Shown: piece by piece, positions 8,590 to 20,513 of the stretch
Layout: every line of letters starts with the position of its first letter
Numbering within the stretch: the first letter of the stretch is position 1
Source of the DNA: Actinomycetes bacterium
GTDB lineage: Bacteria > Actinomycetota > Thermoleophilia > Solirubrobacterales > 70-9
Direction of reading: 5' to 3'
NCBI GenBank assembly: GCA_023436605.1
Contig: JAEZIQ010000097.1
Span: 1 to 45,974, forward strand
Length of the DNA: 45,974 bases
The notes under the pieces: model-generated
The model's input: only the letters and a program-made list of their open reading frames with translations
Databases searched by the model: none
What the model was told of the DNA's origin: nothing
Made by a program: the position numbers and the translations under genes

Positions 8590-9888
8590 ATGTCAACGCC
8601 TTCACTCATAAACATCATTCCCGCGGCGGCTCGTATGGCGCCGAAAACCTCCCAGGAAGTCGCCTCGGCTCTGGCTGAAGCTGCCCGCCTCGATCGAAAG
8701 ATCGTCGTCTTCTCGACCGGGCACGGAATCCCGCCGATCGGGGACACCTCGGAGCGGATCCTGCTCGACATGAGTGCCTTCGACAAGGTGGAGATCGATC
8801 CGGTCGCCCGTACGGCCCGGGTCGGAGGCGCCACCCAATGGATGGAACTGGTCGCCGCTGCCAATGAGCACGGACTCACCGCGCCGTTCGGTTCCGCCGC
8901 GACGGTCGGGGTCACCGGGTACATGATGGGGGGAGGGGTTGGCTTCATGTCACGTCACCTTGGACTCGGCAGCAGTTCGATCCGCTCGGCCGAACTGGTC
9001 ACGCCCGACGGTCGCATCCGCCGGATCGACGCCGGCTCCGACCCTGATCTTTTCTGGGCCCTGCGCGGCGGCGGTGGTGGTTTCGGAGTGATCACCGAGC
9101 TCGAGATCGACCTGACACCGGTTCCACAGATGGCCGGCGGCGTGCTCGGCTGGGGGATCGAGGATGCGGAACGAGTGCTCGCCGCCTGGTCCGAGTGGAC
9201 CCAGGGGATCGACGATGACATCACCAGTGCGGTCCGTTTGATGCATCCGCCGGAAGGTCCGGCTCTGACCGTGGTCGTCGTCACCGCTCCCCGCGCGGCG
9301 GAGGAACTGAACCGGATCATCGAACCACTGGCTGATCTTCAGCCGATGCTGAACACGGTCCGGGACACGAACCCGGACGCTTTCCTCCGCGAGTACACCG
9401 ATCCGGAGATTGACCCGACCGAGCCGCCTCATGTCTTCGAACATGTTCTGCTCGACCGGCTTCCAGCCGAAGCGGTCCAGCTCGCGGCCGAGTTCGCCCA
9501 GCCGAAGACCGGCTGCGGGGCGATGATGGTCGAGATCCGCCACATGGGTGGAGCGATGGGGCGTCCGGCCCCCGGTGGAGGGGCCTGCGATCTGATCGAC
9601 GGCGAATACCTGTTCTTCGTGGTCGGTTTCCCCGAAGCGGCGGAGACGATGAACCACGCGGTCGACGTCCTCTCCGACTTTGGCCGCGGTCGGACCTACT
9701 TCAACTTCATGCCGCGGAGGACCGGACGCCAGACCGCCTACGGCGAGGAAGCGATCGAGCGGCTGGCCGACCTCTACGAAGCGGTTGACCCGAACGGTCT
9801 GATCGACCATCCCCACCCGATTTCCCGCACCGCCAGCGTCGCCGACGAAACCGCCCCGGCCCCGGCCGTGGCAAGCATCCCCGGCTGA
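8590..9888 (+). CDS. FAD-linked oxidoreductase, PCMH/BBE type
   Basis: A 432-residue flavoprotein of the vanillyl-alcohol-oxidase/PCMH superfamily. The FAD-binding core shows VVFSTGHGIPP (His45, the position of the 8-alpha-histidyl FAD link), VGGATQW, and FGSAATVGVTGYMMGGGVG (about 100-118). The cysteine that forms the second FAD bond in berberine-bridge-type enzymes is absent, the segment being GSAATVG, so single covalent attachment is expected. A substrate domain follows, and a short C-terminal motif (NGLIDHPHPI) replaces the usual BBE end. I chose ATG 8590 over GTG 8560 because the earlier start would run through the regulatory repeat and adds no conserved residues. It diverges from the SARP pair, which may regulate it. 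The substrate is unknown; oxidation of an alcohol, sugar or secondary metabolite is typical for the family. Confidence 0.85.
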   Translation: MSTPSLINIIPAAARMAPKTSQEVASALAEAARLDRKIVVFSTGHGIPPIGDTSERILLDMSAFDKVEIDPVARTARVGGATQWMELVAAANEHGLTAPFGSAATVGVTGYMMGGGVGFMSRHLGLGSSSIRSAELVTPDGRIRRIDAGSDPDLFWALRGGGGGFGVITELEIDLTPVPQMAGGVLGWGIEDAERVLAAWSEWTQGIDDDITSAVRLMHPPEGPALTVVVVTAPRAAEELNRIIEPLADLQPMLNTVRDTNPDAFLREYTDPEIDPTEPPHVFEHVLLDRLPAEAVQLAAEFAQPKTGCGAMMVEIRHMGGAMGRPAPGGGACDLIDGEYLFFVVGFPEAAETMNHAVDVLSDFGRGRTYFNFMPRRTGRQTAYGEEAIERLADLYEAVDPNGLIDHPHPISRTASVADETAPAPAVASIPG

Positions 9889-9929
9889 CAGCAGCCCGGC
9901 GGGGCAACCCCAAACGCAAGAACACCGGT

Positions 9930-9970
9930 GCCCGGCGGTCGACTCCCAGACCGCCGGGCGCTTTCACTTT
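9930..9970 (+). terminator. Intrinsic terminator after the FAD oxidoreductase
   Basis: Perfect 11-bp stem GCCCGGCGGTC (9930-9940) and GACCGCCGGGC (9949-9959) with an 8-base loop, followed by the T-rich GCTTTCACTTT. It separates the oxidoreductase from mfd, so mfd needs its own promoter within about 20 bp downstream or depends on read-through. Confidence 0.75.
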
Positions 9971-9989
9971 GCGGATCGTGCTTTGATCG

Positions 9990-13391
<3,402 letters not shown>

Positions 13392-13434
13392 CTTTGTGCG
13401 ACTAGCCACTTGAACTTCTAGGAGGAGTCACTGC

Positions 13435-14718
13435 ATGAGCGGGGCACGCAAATTCGGGTTGTTTGTTTTCGGAGCCATTCTGGTGGTTCTTTTCGCAGGT
13501 ATCGCGATTGCCCAGGGCATCACCAAGCCCACCGTCCCCAGCGGCGACATCATCCTGGTCGAAGACGTCCCTGATGGCCGGGGCAACATCACCGAAGAGG
13601 ACTTCAACCGCTCCTTCGAGCAGACCTGGAAGCGCGGCGGTCTGCAGGCAGCCCCCAAGAAGGGCGACGCCCAGTACGACCAGGTCCGGGAAGCGGCGAT
13701 CAACGACCTGCTTGACCAGGCCTGGCTGACCGGCGAAGCCGCCGAACTCGGCGTGTCCGCCAGCGATCGTGAGATCGACAACGAGCTGGCAACCATCAAG
13801 AAGGACCAGTTCCCGACTCCGAAGGCTTTCCAGGAGTTCCTCAAGACCAGTGGCTTCACCGACGAGGAAGTCCGCGAGCGGGTCGAACTCCAGGTCCTGA
13901 GCCGGAAGATCCAGGACAAGATCACCAAGTCGATCACCGAAGTGCCCGACGACGAGATCGAGAACTTCTACGAGTCTTCGAAGGAAAGCTTCACGACCCC
14001 CGAGTCGCGTGACATCCGCCTGATCGTCACCGACAAGAAGGCCGACGCCGAAAAGGCCATCGAGGAACTCGGCGACGACCCCTCGGACGAGGATTTCGCC
14101 AAGGTCGCCAAGAAGCTTTCGGTCCACGCCAGCAAGACCGAAGGTGGCAAGACCACGGCCACCGAAGGGGCCTTCCCCGATCCGGCCGGTGCCGACATCA
14201 TGAGCGCCGAAGTGGGATCGATCGAAGGTCCGATCGAGGCCGGCAAGCAGTTCTATGTCTTCCGGGTCACCAAGGTCACCCCGAAGAAGACCAGCTCGCT
14301 CGACGAGGTTCGCGATCAGATCACCCAGCAGCTCCTGCCCACCCTGCAGCAGCAGGCGATGACCAACTTCGTCGCCGATTACAACGCCAAGTGGACCTCC
14401 CGCACCTTCTGCAAGGAGGACTTCACGGTGGAGCGCTGTGACAACTTCGAAAGCGACGGACGCCTCGAATCGGCTGATCCGAAGTGCTACGAAGCCGGCG
14501 CCGGCAAGAACCCCGATCTGGCCTGCCCGGCTCCGATCGAACTGCCGAAGCCGATGGCTCCGGGTGGAAACGCGACGTCCGGCGGTCTCACCGGCCAGAC
14601 GCAGAACCTGCCGCAGCGGCCGGTTCAGCCCTCCGACGCGAATGCCGACGAGGCCGCCGCGGGCGCTGGTCAGCAGATCGACCTGAGTCAGCTCCAGGGC
14701 GCGGCCGGCGGCCAGTAG
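13435..14718 (+). CDS. Membrane-anchored PpiC/SurA-type peptidyl-prolyl isomerase
   Basis: A 427-residue exported foldase. An N-terminal hydrophobic segment (about residues 7-27, KFGLFVFGAILVVLFAG) acts as signal or anchor. A SurA-N-like helical chaperone region follows (about 60-170), then a parvulin domain (about 180-285, with the segments FTTPESRDIRLIV, FAKVAKKLS and GSIEGPIEAG). The parvulin core is less canonical than in Gram-negative SurA. The C-terminal part has four cysteines (FCKEDFTVERCDNF, KCYEAG, LACPAP) and a Pro/Gln/Ala-rich tail, as expected outside the membrane. A strong ribosome site AGGAGG lies 8 bp before the ATG. It sits between mfd and mazG in an apparent operon. Role: folding of proteins outside the cytoplasmic membrane. 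Confidence 0.85.
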   Translation: MSGARKFGLFVFGAILVVLFAGIAIAQGITKPTVPSGDIILVEDVPDGRGNITEEDFNRSFEQTWKRGGLQAAPKKGDAQYDQVREAAINDLLDQAWLTGEAAELGVSASDREIDNELATIKKDQFPTPKAFQEFLKTSGFTDEEVRERVELQVLSRKIQDKITKSITEVPDDEIENFYESSKESFTTPESRDIRLIVTDKKADAEKAIEELGDDPSDEDFAKVAKKLSVHASKTEGGKTTATEGAFPDPAGADIMSAEVGSIEGPIEAGKQFYVFRVTKVTPKKTSSLDEVRDQITQQLLPTLQQQAMTNFVADYNAKWTSRTFCKEDFTVERCDNFESDGRLESADPKCYEAGAGKNPDLACPAPIELPKPMAPGGNATSGGLTGQTQNLPQRPVQPSDANADEAAAGAGQQIDLSQLQGAAGGQ

Positions 14719-14722
14719 CGGC

Positions 14723-15373
14723 ATGGAAGCCGGCGACCTCGCCGGGGCCCTCGAGCGGCTCGACCGGGTAACGCGGGAACTCCGCGAGAAATGCCCGTGG
14801 GACCGCGAGCAGGATGCGCGTTCGATCGTCCCGCACACGGTCGAGGAGGCCTACGAGCTGGCCGAGGCCGCCCGTGAGGGCGATCAGGCGGCGATGCGGG
14901 ACGAGCTCGGAGACGTGCTCTTCCAGGTCGTCTTCCTTTCGCTGCTGCTCGAGGAACAGGGAGAAGGTGATCTGGCCTCGATCGCCAGTCAGCTGACCGA
15001 CAAGCTGATCCGACGCCATCCCCACGTCTACCCGCCCGAACCGGAGGAAGCGGTCGCGGGGATCGAGACTGCGGACGACGTCCGCCGCCAATGGGATGAG
15101 ATCAAGCGCGATGTCGAGGGCAGGAAGACCGAAAAGGACTGGCGAAAGCCCGCCCTGCCGGCCCTGATCTACGCCAACAAGGTCCAGTGGAAACTCGATC
15201 CGGAAGAGCGTCCGGCCAACGCCGGCGCAGGAAACCCGGACCGGGACCGGGCCGAAGCCGAGGTCGGACGGCTGCTCTGGGAAGCGGTCGCCGAAGCGCG
15301 CCGCCGGGGAGTCGACCCCGAGCTGGCCCTCCGGGCAGAGGCCGAACGGCACGCGGAGACCCTTCAAAAGTAG
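14723..15373 (+). CDS. mazG: MazG family nucleoside triphosphate pyrophosphohydrolase
   Basis: A 216-residue all-alpha NTP pyrophosphatase, a house-cleaning enzyme that hydrolyses NTPs or dNTPs to NMP and pyrophosphate. The signature CPWDREQ occurs near residue 25. The metal-binding EExxE...ExxD pattern is seen as VEEAYELAEA followed by DELGDVLFQVVF. RRHPHVYP follows, then a second helical half. It is shorter than E. coli MazG (263 residues) but contains the catalytic first domain. ATG start 4 bp after the parvulin stop, indicating translational coupling; eno follows after 13 bp. Confidence 0.92.
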   Translation: MEAGDLAGALERLDRVTRELREKCPWDREQDARSIVPHTVEEAYELAEAAREGDQAAMRDELGDVLFQVVFLSLLLEEQGEGDLASIASQLTDKLIRRHPHVYPPEPEEAVAGIETADDVRRQWDEIKRDVEGRKTEKDWRKPALPALIYANKVQWKLDPEERPANAGAGNPDRDRAEAEVGRLLWEAVAEARRRGVDPELALRAEAERHAETLQK

Positions 15374-15386
15374 AATCGACGGCCAA

Positions 15387-16679
15387 ATGAGCACCATCGA
15401 AGCCGTCCACGCACGCCAGATCCTCGACTCCCGGGGCAACCCCACGATCGAAGTCGAGGTCTCCCTCGACAACGAGTTCACCGGTCGGGCCGCCGTGCCC
15501 TCCGGCGCTTCCACCGGCGAGTTCGAAGCGGTCGAACTCCGTGATGGTGGCTCCGCCTATCTCGGCAAGGCCGTCACCCAGGCGGTCGCCAACGTCAACG
15601 ACGTGATTCGACCCGAACTGCTGGGCTTCGACGTCAGCGACCAGGCCGGTCTCGACAAGCTGATGATCGAACTCGACGGCACCGACAACAAGGGTCGGCT
15701 CGGCGCCAATGCGATCCTCGGCGTCTCGCTGGCCGCGGCTCACGCCGCCGCCGCGGCCGAGAAGCGCCCGCTCTACAGCTACCTCGGCGATCTTTACGGC
15801 GAGTCGAACCCCTCGCTCCTGCCGGTGCCGATGATGAACGTCCTCAACGGTGGCGCCCACGCCGACAACTCGGTCGACTTCCAGGAGTTCATGGTCATGC
15901 CGGCCGGCACGTCGAGTTTCTCCGAGTGCCTGCGGGTCGGCACCGAGGTTTTCCACGCCCTGAAAAAGATCCTCTCCGGCCACGGGCTCGCTACCGCCGT
16001 CGGCGACGAAGGCGGCTTCGCACCCAACCTTGCTTCGAACGAAGCGGCCCTCGAGATCCTGATCGAAGGCATCGAGGCAGCCGGTTACAAGCCCGGCGAG
16101 GAAGTCTTCATCGCCCTCGACCCGGCCACCTCGGAGATCTACTCGGATGGCATCTACCGGCTCGAGCACGAGGACCGCGACCTGACCCCCGAGCAGATGG
16201 CCGACTACTGGCAGTCCGCCGCCGAACGCTTCCCGATCGTCTCGATCGAGGACGGCATGGACGAAGAGGACTGGGAGGGCTGGAAGCTTCTTACGAGCAA
16301 GCTCGGCGACTCGGTTCAGCTGGTCGGCGACGACCTCTTCGTGACCAACCCTTCGCGGCTCGGTCGCGGCATCGAACTGGGTGTCGGCAACTCGATCCTG
16401 GTCAAGGTGAACCAGATCGGCACCCTGACCGAAACGCTTGAAGCGATCCGCATGGCCTCCGACGCCGGCTACACGGCGGTGATCTCCCACCGTTCCGGCG
16501 AGACCGAGGACACCACGATCGCCGATCTGGCGGTGGCGACCGGGGCCGGACAGATCAAGACCGGCGCGCCGTCGCGGTCGGACCGTGTCGCCAAGTACAA
16601 CCGGCTGCTCAGGATCGAGGAAGAACTGGGCGATTCGGCCCGCTTCGGCGGCACCTCGGTTCTCAAGCGGGGTAGTTGA
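15387..16679 (+). CDS. eno: Enolase
   Basis: A 430-residue glycolytic enzyme converting 2-phosphoglycerate to phosphoenolpyruvate. Full length, with all main motifs: DSRGNPTIEVEV at the N terminus, PSGASTGEFEAVELRD, LGANAILGVSLA, GDEGGFAPN (catalytic Glu), SIEDGMDEEDWEGW and GDDLFVTN (magnesium ligands), ILVKVNQIGT (catalytic Lys), and SHRSGETEDTTIADLAV. ATG start, 13 bp after mazG. The FtsB-like gene follows, an arrangement common in actinobacteria. Confidence 0.98.
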   Translation: MSTIEAVHARQILDSRGNPTIEVEVSLDNEFTGRAAVPSGASTGEFEAVELRDGGSAYLGKAVTQAVANVNDVIRPELLGFDVSDQAGLDKLMIELDGTDNKGRLGANAILGVSLAAAHAAAAAEKRPLYSYLGDLYGESNPSLLPVPMMNVLNGGAHADNSVDFQEFMVMPAGTSSFSECLRVGTEVFHALKKILSGHGLATAVGDEGGFAPNLASNEAALEILIEGIEAAGYKPGEEVFIALDPATSEIYSDGIYRLEHEDRDLTPEQMADYWQSAAERFPIVSIEDGMDEEDWEGWKLLTSKLGDSVQLVGDDLFVTNPSRLGRGIELGVGNSILVKVNQIGTLTETLEAIRMASDAGYTAVISHRSGETEDTTIADLAVATGAGQIKTGAPSRSDRVAKYNRLLRIEEELGDSARFGGTSVLKRGS

Positions 16680-16712
16680 AGGAAATGACAGTCCGGCCTA
16701 GAAGGGTCGGAC

Positions 16713-17081
16713 GTGTCAGTACGTGCGCAGACTTACGGCGATGCCCGGCGTCCCCAGCGGCGCCGGCCCGCCGCCCGGCGGAACGCCGGCCAGCCCGGTG
16801 CGGGCCGGATCCAGTGGGACCGGCTCGGCCGGGTGATCTTCGCGATCGTGTTCGTGGTGCTCGTGCTGGCGATGATCAAGCCGGTCTGGAACGCCGTCCA
16901 CACCTACCGTCTGGCCGGGCAGACCAAGGTCCGTCTGCATCAGGCCCAGGCCGAGCACGCGATGCTGGAACGCCAGGTCAAGAAAGCCCAGAGCAAGAAC
17001 ACGCTTCTGCGCGAGGCCCGGCGCCAGGGCATGATCATGCCGGAAGAAGAGGCCTGGATCGTAAACGGCATCAAGAAGTGA
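16713..17081 (+). CDS. FtsB/DivIC-like septum formation initiator
   Basis: A 122-residue bitopic membrane protein. The N terminus is very Arg/Pro-rich and cytoplasmic (about 1-35). One transmembrane helix follows (about 39-58, VIFAIVFVVLVLAMI), then a coiled coil (about 68-105, RLHQAQAEHAMLERQVKKAQ), then a short end containing ARRQGMIMPEEEAWIV. This matches the FtsB/DivIC family, which forms a coiled-coil complex at the division septum. Location directly after eno supports the call. GTG start; the ribosome site is weak (GAAGGGTCGG). Confidence 0.85.
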   Translation: MSVRAQTYGDARRPQRRRPAARRNAGQPGAGRIQWDRLGRVIFAIVFVVLVLAMIKPVWNAVHTYRLAGQTKVRLHQAQAEHAMLERQVKKAQSKNTLLREARRQGMIMPEEEAWIVNGIKK

Positions 17082-17103
17082 GCCGCGAGGCCGGAGGCCT
17101 CAG

Positions 17104-19263
17104 GTGAGCTTCTCCGAATTCATCGCCGGCCTCGTGCTGCTGGCCCTGGTAGCCGGCCTCGCTGGATACGCCGCCTGGCGACTGCGGGCAAGGCTCATGC
17201 CCGGCTGGAGCGGCGCCCCGGCCCGGCTGGTCGAAGTGGTCGCCGCGACCGGGCTGCTTCTGCTTGCGGCCGAGCTGCTCGGGCTGTTCGGCCTGCTCAA
17301 GGCCATCCCGCTGGTCATCCTGCTCGGCCTGGTCGCGCTCGCCGCCTGGCTCTGGCTATTTCCGCGCCCGGTTGGGCCGGACGACTCGGAGCCCCCGGCA
17401 CCGGCGGTGCCGACCGGCGCTCAGGTCCTCGCCTTCGCGGCGGCCTTTGCCGTCTTCGCGCAGTGGGGAGCTTTCACTTCCTACAACCTCGACCATGGCA
17501 TCACCAACTTCGATTCGGTCTGGTACCACATGCCGTTCGCGGCGGAGATCGCCCAGAGCGGATCAGTCACCACTTTCTTCCACCCCGAAACGGTCTTCCA
17601 GAACTGGTTTTACCCCCAGAACTCGGAGCTTGTCCACGCAATCGGGATCGTACTCACCGACCGCGACTTCATCTCGATCTTCATCAACCTCGGCTGGCTC
17701 GCCTTCGGGTTGCTGGCCGGCTGGTGCGTCGGCCGTCCCTACGGCCGCCCGCACCTGACCATGGTCGGGGTGGCCGTCCTGATGGCCATCCACACACTGG
17801 TCGTCCGGGAGCCCGGGACCGGCAAGAACGACGTGATGGCCGCCGCGCTGATCCTTGCCGCGGTGGCGATCATGCTGAATCGCTCCGCGGCACGGCCTGA
17901 CCCGCCGGGCCGGGTGCGGCCGGACTGGGCGATGGCCGCCGGAGGATTGGCGGTCGGATTGGCGGCCGGGACCAAGGTGACCGCGCTGGCTCCCGCTTTC
18001 CTGATCACCTGCGCGGTGATCTATGCGACCGTTCCGGGCCGTCGTCTGCGGGCGACCGGTGTCTGGCTTGGTGCCGCCTTCGCCGGGGGAGGGTGGTGGT
18101 ATTTGCGCAACCTGATCGCCTCCGGCAACCCCCTGCCCCAAATCAAGAAGATCGGACCGATCGACCTGCCCGGTCCCGACCGCCTCCAGATCGGCCGGCC
18201 CGACTTCTCGGTCGCCCATTACCTGACCGACACCGGCGTCTGGAAGGACTACTTCGCCCCTGGGCTCGAGCAGGGCTTCGGCGCGATCTGGCCGCTCCTG
18301 TTCGCCCTGGTGCTGGGTGGACTGATCCTGGTCATGCTGACCGCTCACGGCCGCCTCACGCGTACTCATGGTGCCGTGGCCCTGCTGGCGATCCTGGCCT
18401 ATCTGATCACGCCCCTCAGCGCCTCGGGTCCGGAAGGTGATCCGACCGGATTCGCGATCAACCTGCGGTTCCTGATCCCGGCACTCGGGCTGGCCGTGGT
18501 CCTGATTCCGCTCTCCTCGTGGTTCGATCGCGGATGGCGACGGTTCACCCTGGGCCTGCTGCTGGTCATTCTCTTCGTCGGCACCACGGCGACCGACCCG
18601 GTGATCTCCGCTCCCGGACGGAACTTCGGTCTCTTCATCGCGGTCCTCTTCGTTGCCCTGCCCTTTGCCTTCTGGATGTCTCGTGAACGGCTCTCCGGGT
18701 ACCTGTCGTCGCCGGCGCTGGCCGTCGGTCTCGGTCTGGCCCTCGCCGTGTTCGCCCTTCTCGCCTGGCCGCTCCAGAAGAGTTATTTCGACAGTCGCTA
18801 CCAGGCTTTCGAGCAGGCCGACTCATCCGGACTGGCCCAGCCCTACCGCTGGGCTTCCGGGGTGACCGACTCCAGGATCGCCCTGGCGGGCACCACCGCC
18901 GGGTTCAAGCAGTACGGCTTCTTCGGTTCCGACCTTTCCAACGAGGTTGTCTATGTGGGCCGCGAGGTGAGCGAGGGAGGCTTTGACGCGATCGGAACCT
19001 GCCGGGAGTTCGCCCGGAAGATCAACGAGATCGACCCGGACTACCTGGTTACCTCTCCCTTCCTCAATTTCAATGACTACGGTGATCCGATCGATTCTCC
19101 GGAAACCATCTGGGCCTTGAACGACCGCTCACTCGAGGTTGAGGTCCACCCGATTCTCGACGCCGCCCACCCGGTCGTGGTCTGGAAGGTCGACGGGCCG
19201 CTGGATCCGGAGCGCTGCGGGGCACTCGGACCGGAAGAGGAGTACATTCCCGGCCTCAAGTGA
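17104..19263 (+). CDS. Polytopic GT-C type glycosyltransferase family membrane protein
   Basis: A 719-residue integral membrane protein with about twelve predicted hydrophobic helices. The first extracytoplasmic loop contains NFDSVWYHMPFAAEIAQSG (about residue 137), resembling the acidic active-site loop of GT-C (PMT/ArnT-like) glycosyltransferases that use polyprenyl-phosphate sugars. A hydrophilic C-terminal part (about 560-719) includes FDAIGTCREFARKINEID and lies outside the membrane or in a loop. GTG start, 22 bp after the FtsB-like gene. Its stop overlaps the GTG start of the next small gene by 4 bases, so the two are probably made together. The likely role is cell-envelope glycosylation; donor and acceptor are unknown. 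Confidence 0.75.
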   Translation: MSFSEFIAGLVLLALVAGLAGYAAWRLRARLMPGWSGAPARLVEVVAATGLLLLAAELLGLFGLLKAIPLVILLGLVALAAWLWLFPRPVGPDDSEPPAPAVPTGAQVLAFAAAFAVFAQWGAFTSYNLDHGITNFDSVWYHMPFAAEIAQSGSVTTFFHPETVFQNWFYPQNSELVHAIGIVLTDRDFISIFINLGWLAFGLLAGWCVGRPYGRPHLTMVGVAVLMAIHTLVVREPGTGKNDVMAAALILAAVAIMLNRSAARPDPPGRVRPDWAMAAGGLAVGLAAGTKVTALAPAFLITCAVIYATVPGRRLRATGVWLGAAFAGGGWWYLRNLIASGNPLPQIKKIGPIDLPGPDRLQIGRPDFSVAHYLTDTGVWKDYFAPGLEQGFGAIWPLLFALVLGGLILVMLTAHGRLTRTHGAVALLAILAYLITPLSASGPEGDPTGFAINLRFLIPALGLAVVLIPLSSWFDRGWRRFTLGLLLVILFVGTTATDPVISAPGRNFGLFIAVLFVALPFAFWMSRERLSGYLSSPALAVGLGLALAVFALLAWPLQKSYFDSRYQAFEQADSSGLAQPYRWASGVTDSRIALAGTTAGFKQYGFFGSDLSNEVVYVGREVSEGGFDAIGTCREFARKINEIDPDYLVTSPFLNFNDYGDPIDSPETIWALNDRSLEVEVHPILDAAHPVVVWKVDGPLDPERCGALGPEEEYIPGLK

Positions 19264-19589
19264 GTTACCCCCTCGAGAACGCACTCTTCAACTGGGAGGC
19301 CGGCATTGACCGGCTGCGAGATCTCGAGCGTTCCGGCGAGCTGCGTGGCGACTCGGTGACCGTCCCCGTTCGTGAGGAACTGAGAAGACGCCTGGGGGCG
19401 ACCTTCACCGCCGCGGACCTGGCCGCACTCTACGGCGAGGGAACCGACTGGGCCCTGATGTTGCCCGGTGTTGATGCCGGGATGTCAGACGTCCAGGAGC
19501 TGATCGACGCGGCCTTCTGGCTTCAGCTCCAATCCGCCGGCGATTTCGCCGGCGGTCGCGTCGTCATCGACCTCGAGATGGAGCCTTAG
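19260..19589 (+). CDS. Uncharacterised 109-aa protein coupled to the glycosyltransferase
   Basis: I do not recognise this family. It is an acidic soluble protein with no signal peptide or membrane segment, predicted mostly helical (NWEAGIDRLRDLER, VREELRRRLG, FTAADLAALYGEGTDWALML), ending in a short beta-like segment GRVVIDLEMEP. Its GTG start lies inside the stop codon of the upstream membrane glycosyltransferase (GTGA overlap), which argues for a real, translationally coupled gene. Its stop overlaps the convergent neighbour by 4 bases (CTTA). Confidence 0.7.
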   Translation: MSYPLENALFNWEAGIDRLRDLERSGELRGDSVTVPVREELRRRLGATFTAADLAALYGEGTDWALMLPGVDAGMSDVQELIDAAFWLQLQSAGDFAGGRVVIDLEMEP

Positions 19590-20188
19590 GACTCTTCGGG
19601 CTCTTCGCCAGCCCGGCGAATGACAATCTGGTCGGCCTCGACGGTGACGGTGACGTCACGCTGGCCGGCCCAGTGCTCGGTGTAAGCCTGGATGTCCTGG
19701 ACGGCCGGGTCGAGCCAGAGCCCGTAACCCTCGTCGCCGTGGTCGAACGTACCCTCAAGCTTGTTGCCGGCTCCGCGACCCCGACGTCCGCGACGTCCGC
19801 GACGACGGCGACGCGGCCGACCTTCGGCCTCCGAACCATCGGTCTCGGTGTCGTCGGAATCAGAGTCCGAGTCCTCCGCGGCCTCATCATCGCTTTCACC
19901 CTGGGCCTCGCGCTCGGCGGCCTCGGCGGCAGCTTCCGCTTCGGCCTTGGCGCGGGCGGCCTCCTCTTCGGCGGCAGCGGCCTCGATCTCGGCTTCGATT
20001 TCGTCGCGGAGATCGACCTCGGCAGCGCCTTCGGCGTCATCGCCGGGCGAAAGGTCGTGCTGGCGGCGGAACTCGCGCAGTTCCGAAGCACTCACTTCGA
20101 GTTGGTGGGCAATCCAGGCATCGGTGCGGCCCTGGTGTACCCAGGCACGAATCTGGTTCAGTTGGGGGCGTAGTGATCGACGAGCCAT
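19586..20188 (-). CDS. HTH-like protein with charged low-complexity linker
   Basis: About 200 residues of three clear parts. The first ~45 residues (LNQIRAWVHQGRTDAWIAHQLEVS) resemble a helix-turn-helix of the kind that reads short DNA or acts as a clamp. A long helical Glu/Ala-rich stretch follows, then a Ser/Asp-rich acidic run and an Arg/Gly cluster (RRRRRGRRGRRGRG). The end is a compact domain (FDHGDEGYGLWLDPAVQDIQAYTEHWAG, then VTVTVEADQIVIRR) of beta-strand character. The start could be GTG 20197 or ATG 20188; I prefer the ATG because MARRSLRPQLNQ is a natural N terminus. Divergent from csrA. Function unknown; binding of nucleic acid is a plausible guess from the Arg/Gly and HTH-like parts. 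Confidence 0.7.
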   Translation of the reverse strand: MARRSLRPQLNQIRAWVHQGRTDAWIAHQLEVSASELREFRRQHDLSPGDDAEGAAEVDLRDEIEAEIEAAAAEEEAARAKAEAEAAAEAAEREAQGESDDEAAEDSDSDSDDTETDGSEAEGRPRRRRRGRRGRRGRGAGNKLEGTFDHGDEGYGLWLDPAVQDIQAYTEHWAGQRDVTVTVEADQIVIRRAGEEPEES

Positions 20189-20272
20189 AGCGGTCACCGA
20201 GTCTAGTCAAAGCGCTTGGGATTGCGCTTCGCGGGGTAGCGGAACAGGAAGTCCCCCGTCCCGTCGGCCGAG

Positions 20273-20288
20273 TACCTATTATTAGGTA
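20273..20288. promoter_or_regulatory. AT-rich inverted repeat upstream of csrA
   Basis: TACCTATTATTAGGTA has 6-bp perfect arms (TACCTA and TAGGTA) around a 4-base centre, 31 bp before the csrA ATG. It is a conspicuous AT-rich island in GC-rich DNA. It could be an operator, or contain a -10 region (TATTAT fits TAnnnT). Function not established. Confidence 0.4.
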
Positions 20289-20319
20289 ACGAACGACCCA
20301 ATGCGTCGAATGGAGTCAC

Positions 20320-20502
20320 ATGCTGGTACTCACCAGAAAAAAGGAACAGAGCATCATCATCGGCGAGAACGTGGAGATCATGGTTCTCGGTGTATCCGGT
20401 GACAAAGTACGTCTGGGGATAACCGCACCACGCGAAGTCGACGTCTTCCGCAAGGAAGTTATTGACGAGCGCGGCGTGCAAGTCGAGGCCGAACAGGCCT
20501 GA
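20320..20502 (+). CDS. csrA: Carbon storage regulator CsrA
   Basis: A 60-residue RNA-binding translational regulator, full length. It reads MLVLTRKKEQSIIIGENVEI, then the GDKVRLGITAP segment and REVDVFRKEV, which carry the residues that contact GGA motifs in mRNA leaders. CsrA dimers block ribosome binding and, in many Gram-positives, are held by FliW together with flagellin. No fliW or flagellar gene is next to it here, so its antagonist must be elsewhere or different. ATG start with GGAG 4-7 bp upstream. It is followed by a strong terminator, so it is likely monocistronic. Confidence 0.95.
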   Translation: MLVLTRKKEQSIIIGENVEIMVLGVSGDKVRLGITAPREVDVFRKEVIDERGVQVEAEQA

Positions 20503-20513
20503 CGAAGCGGGAC

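Noticed and set aside
1374..9888. A secondary-metabolite cluster, suggested by two SARP regulators and an FAD oxidoreductase.
   Set aside because: No polyketide, peptide, terpene or RiPP synthesis gene is present in the window; only regulators and single enzymes are seen.
19770..19815. Short CG-rich tandem repeat (CGACGTCCG-like).
   Set aside because: It is the Arg/Gly-coding low-complexity part of the charged protein on the minus strand, not an independent repeat element.
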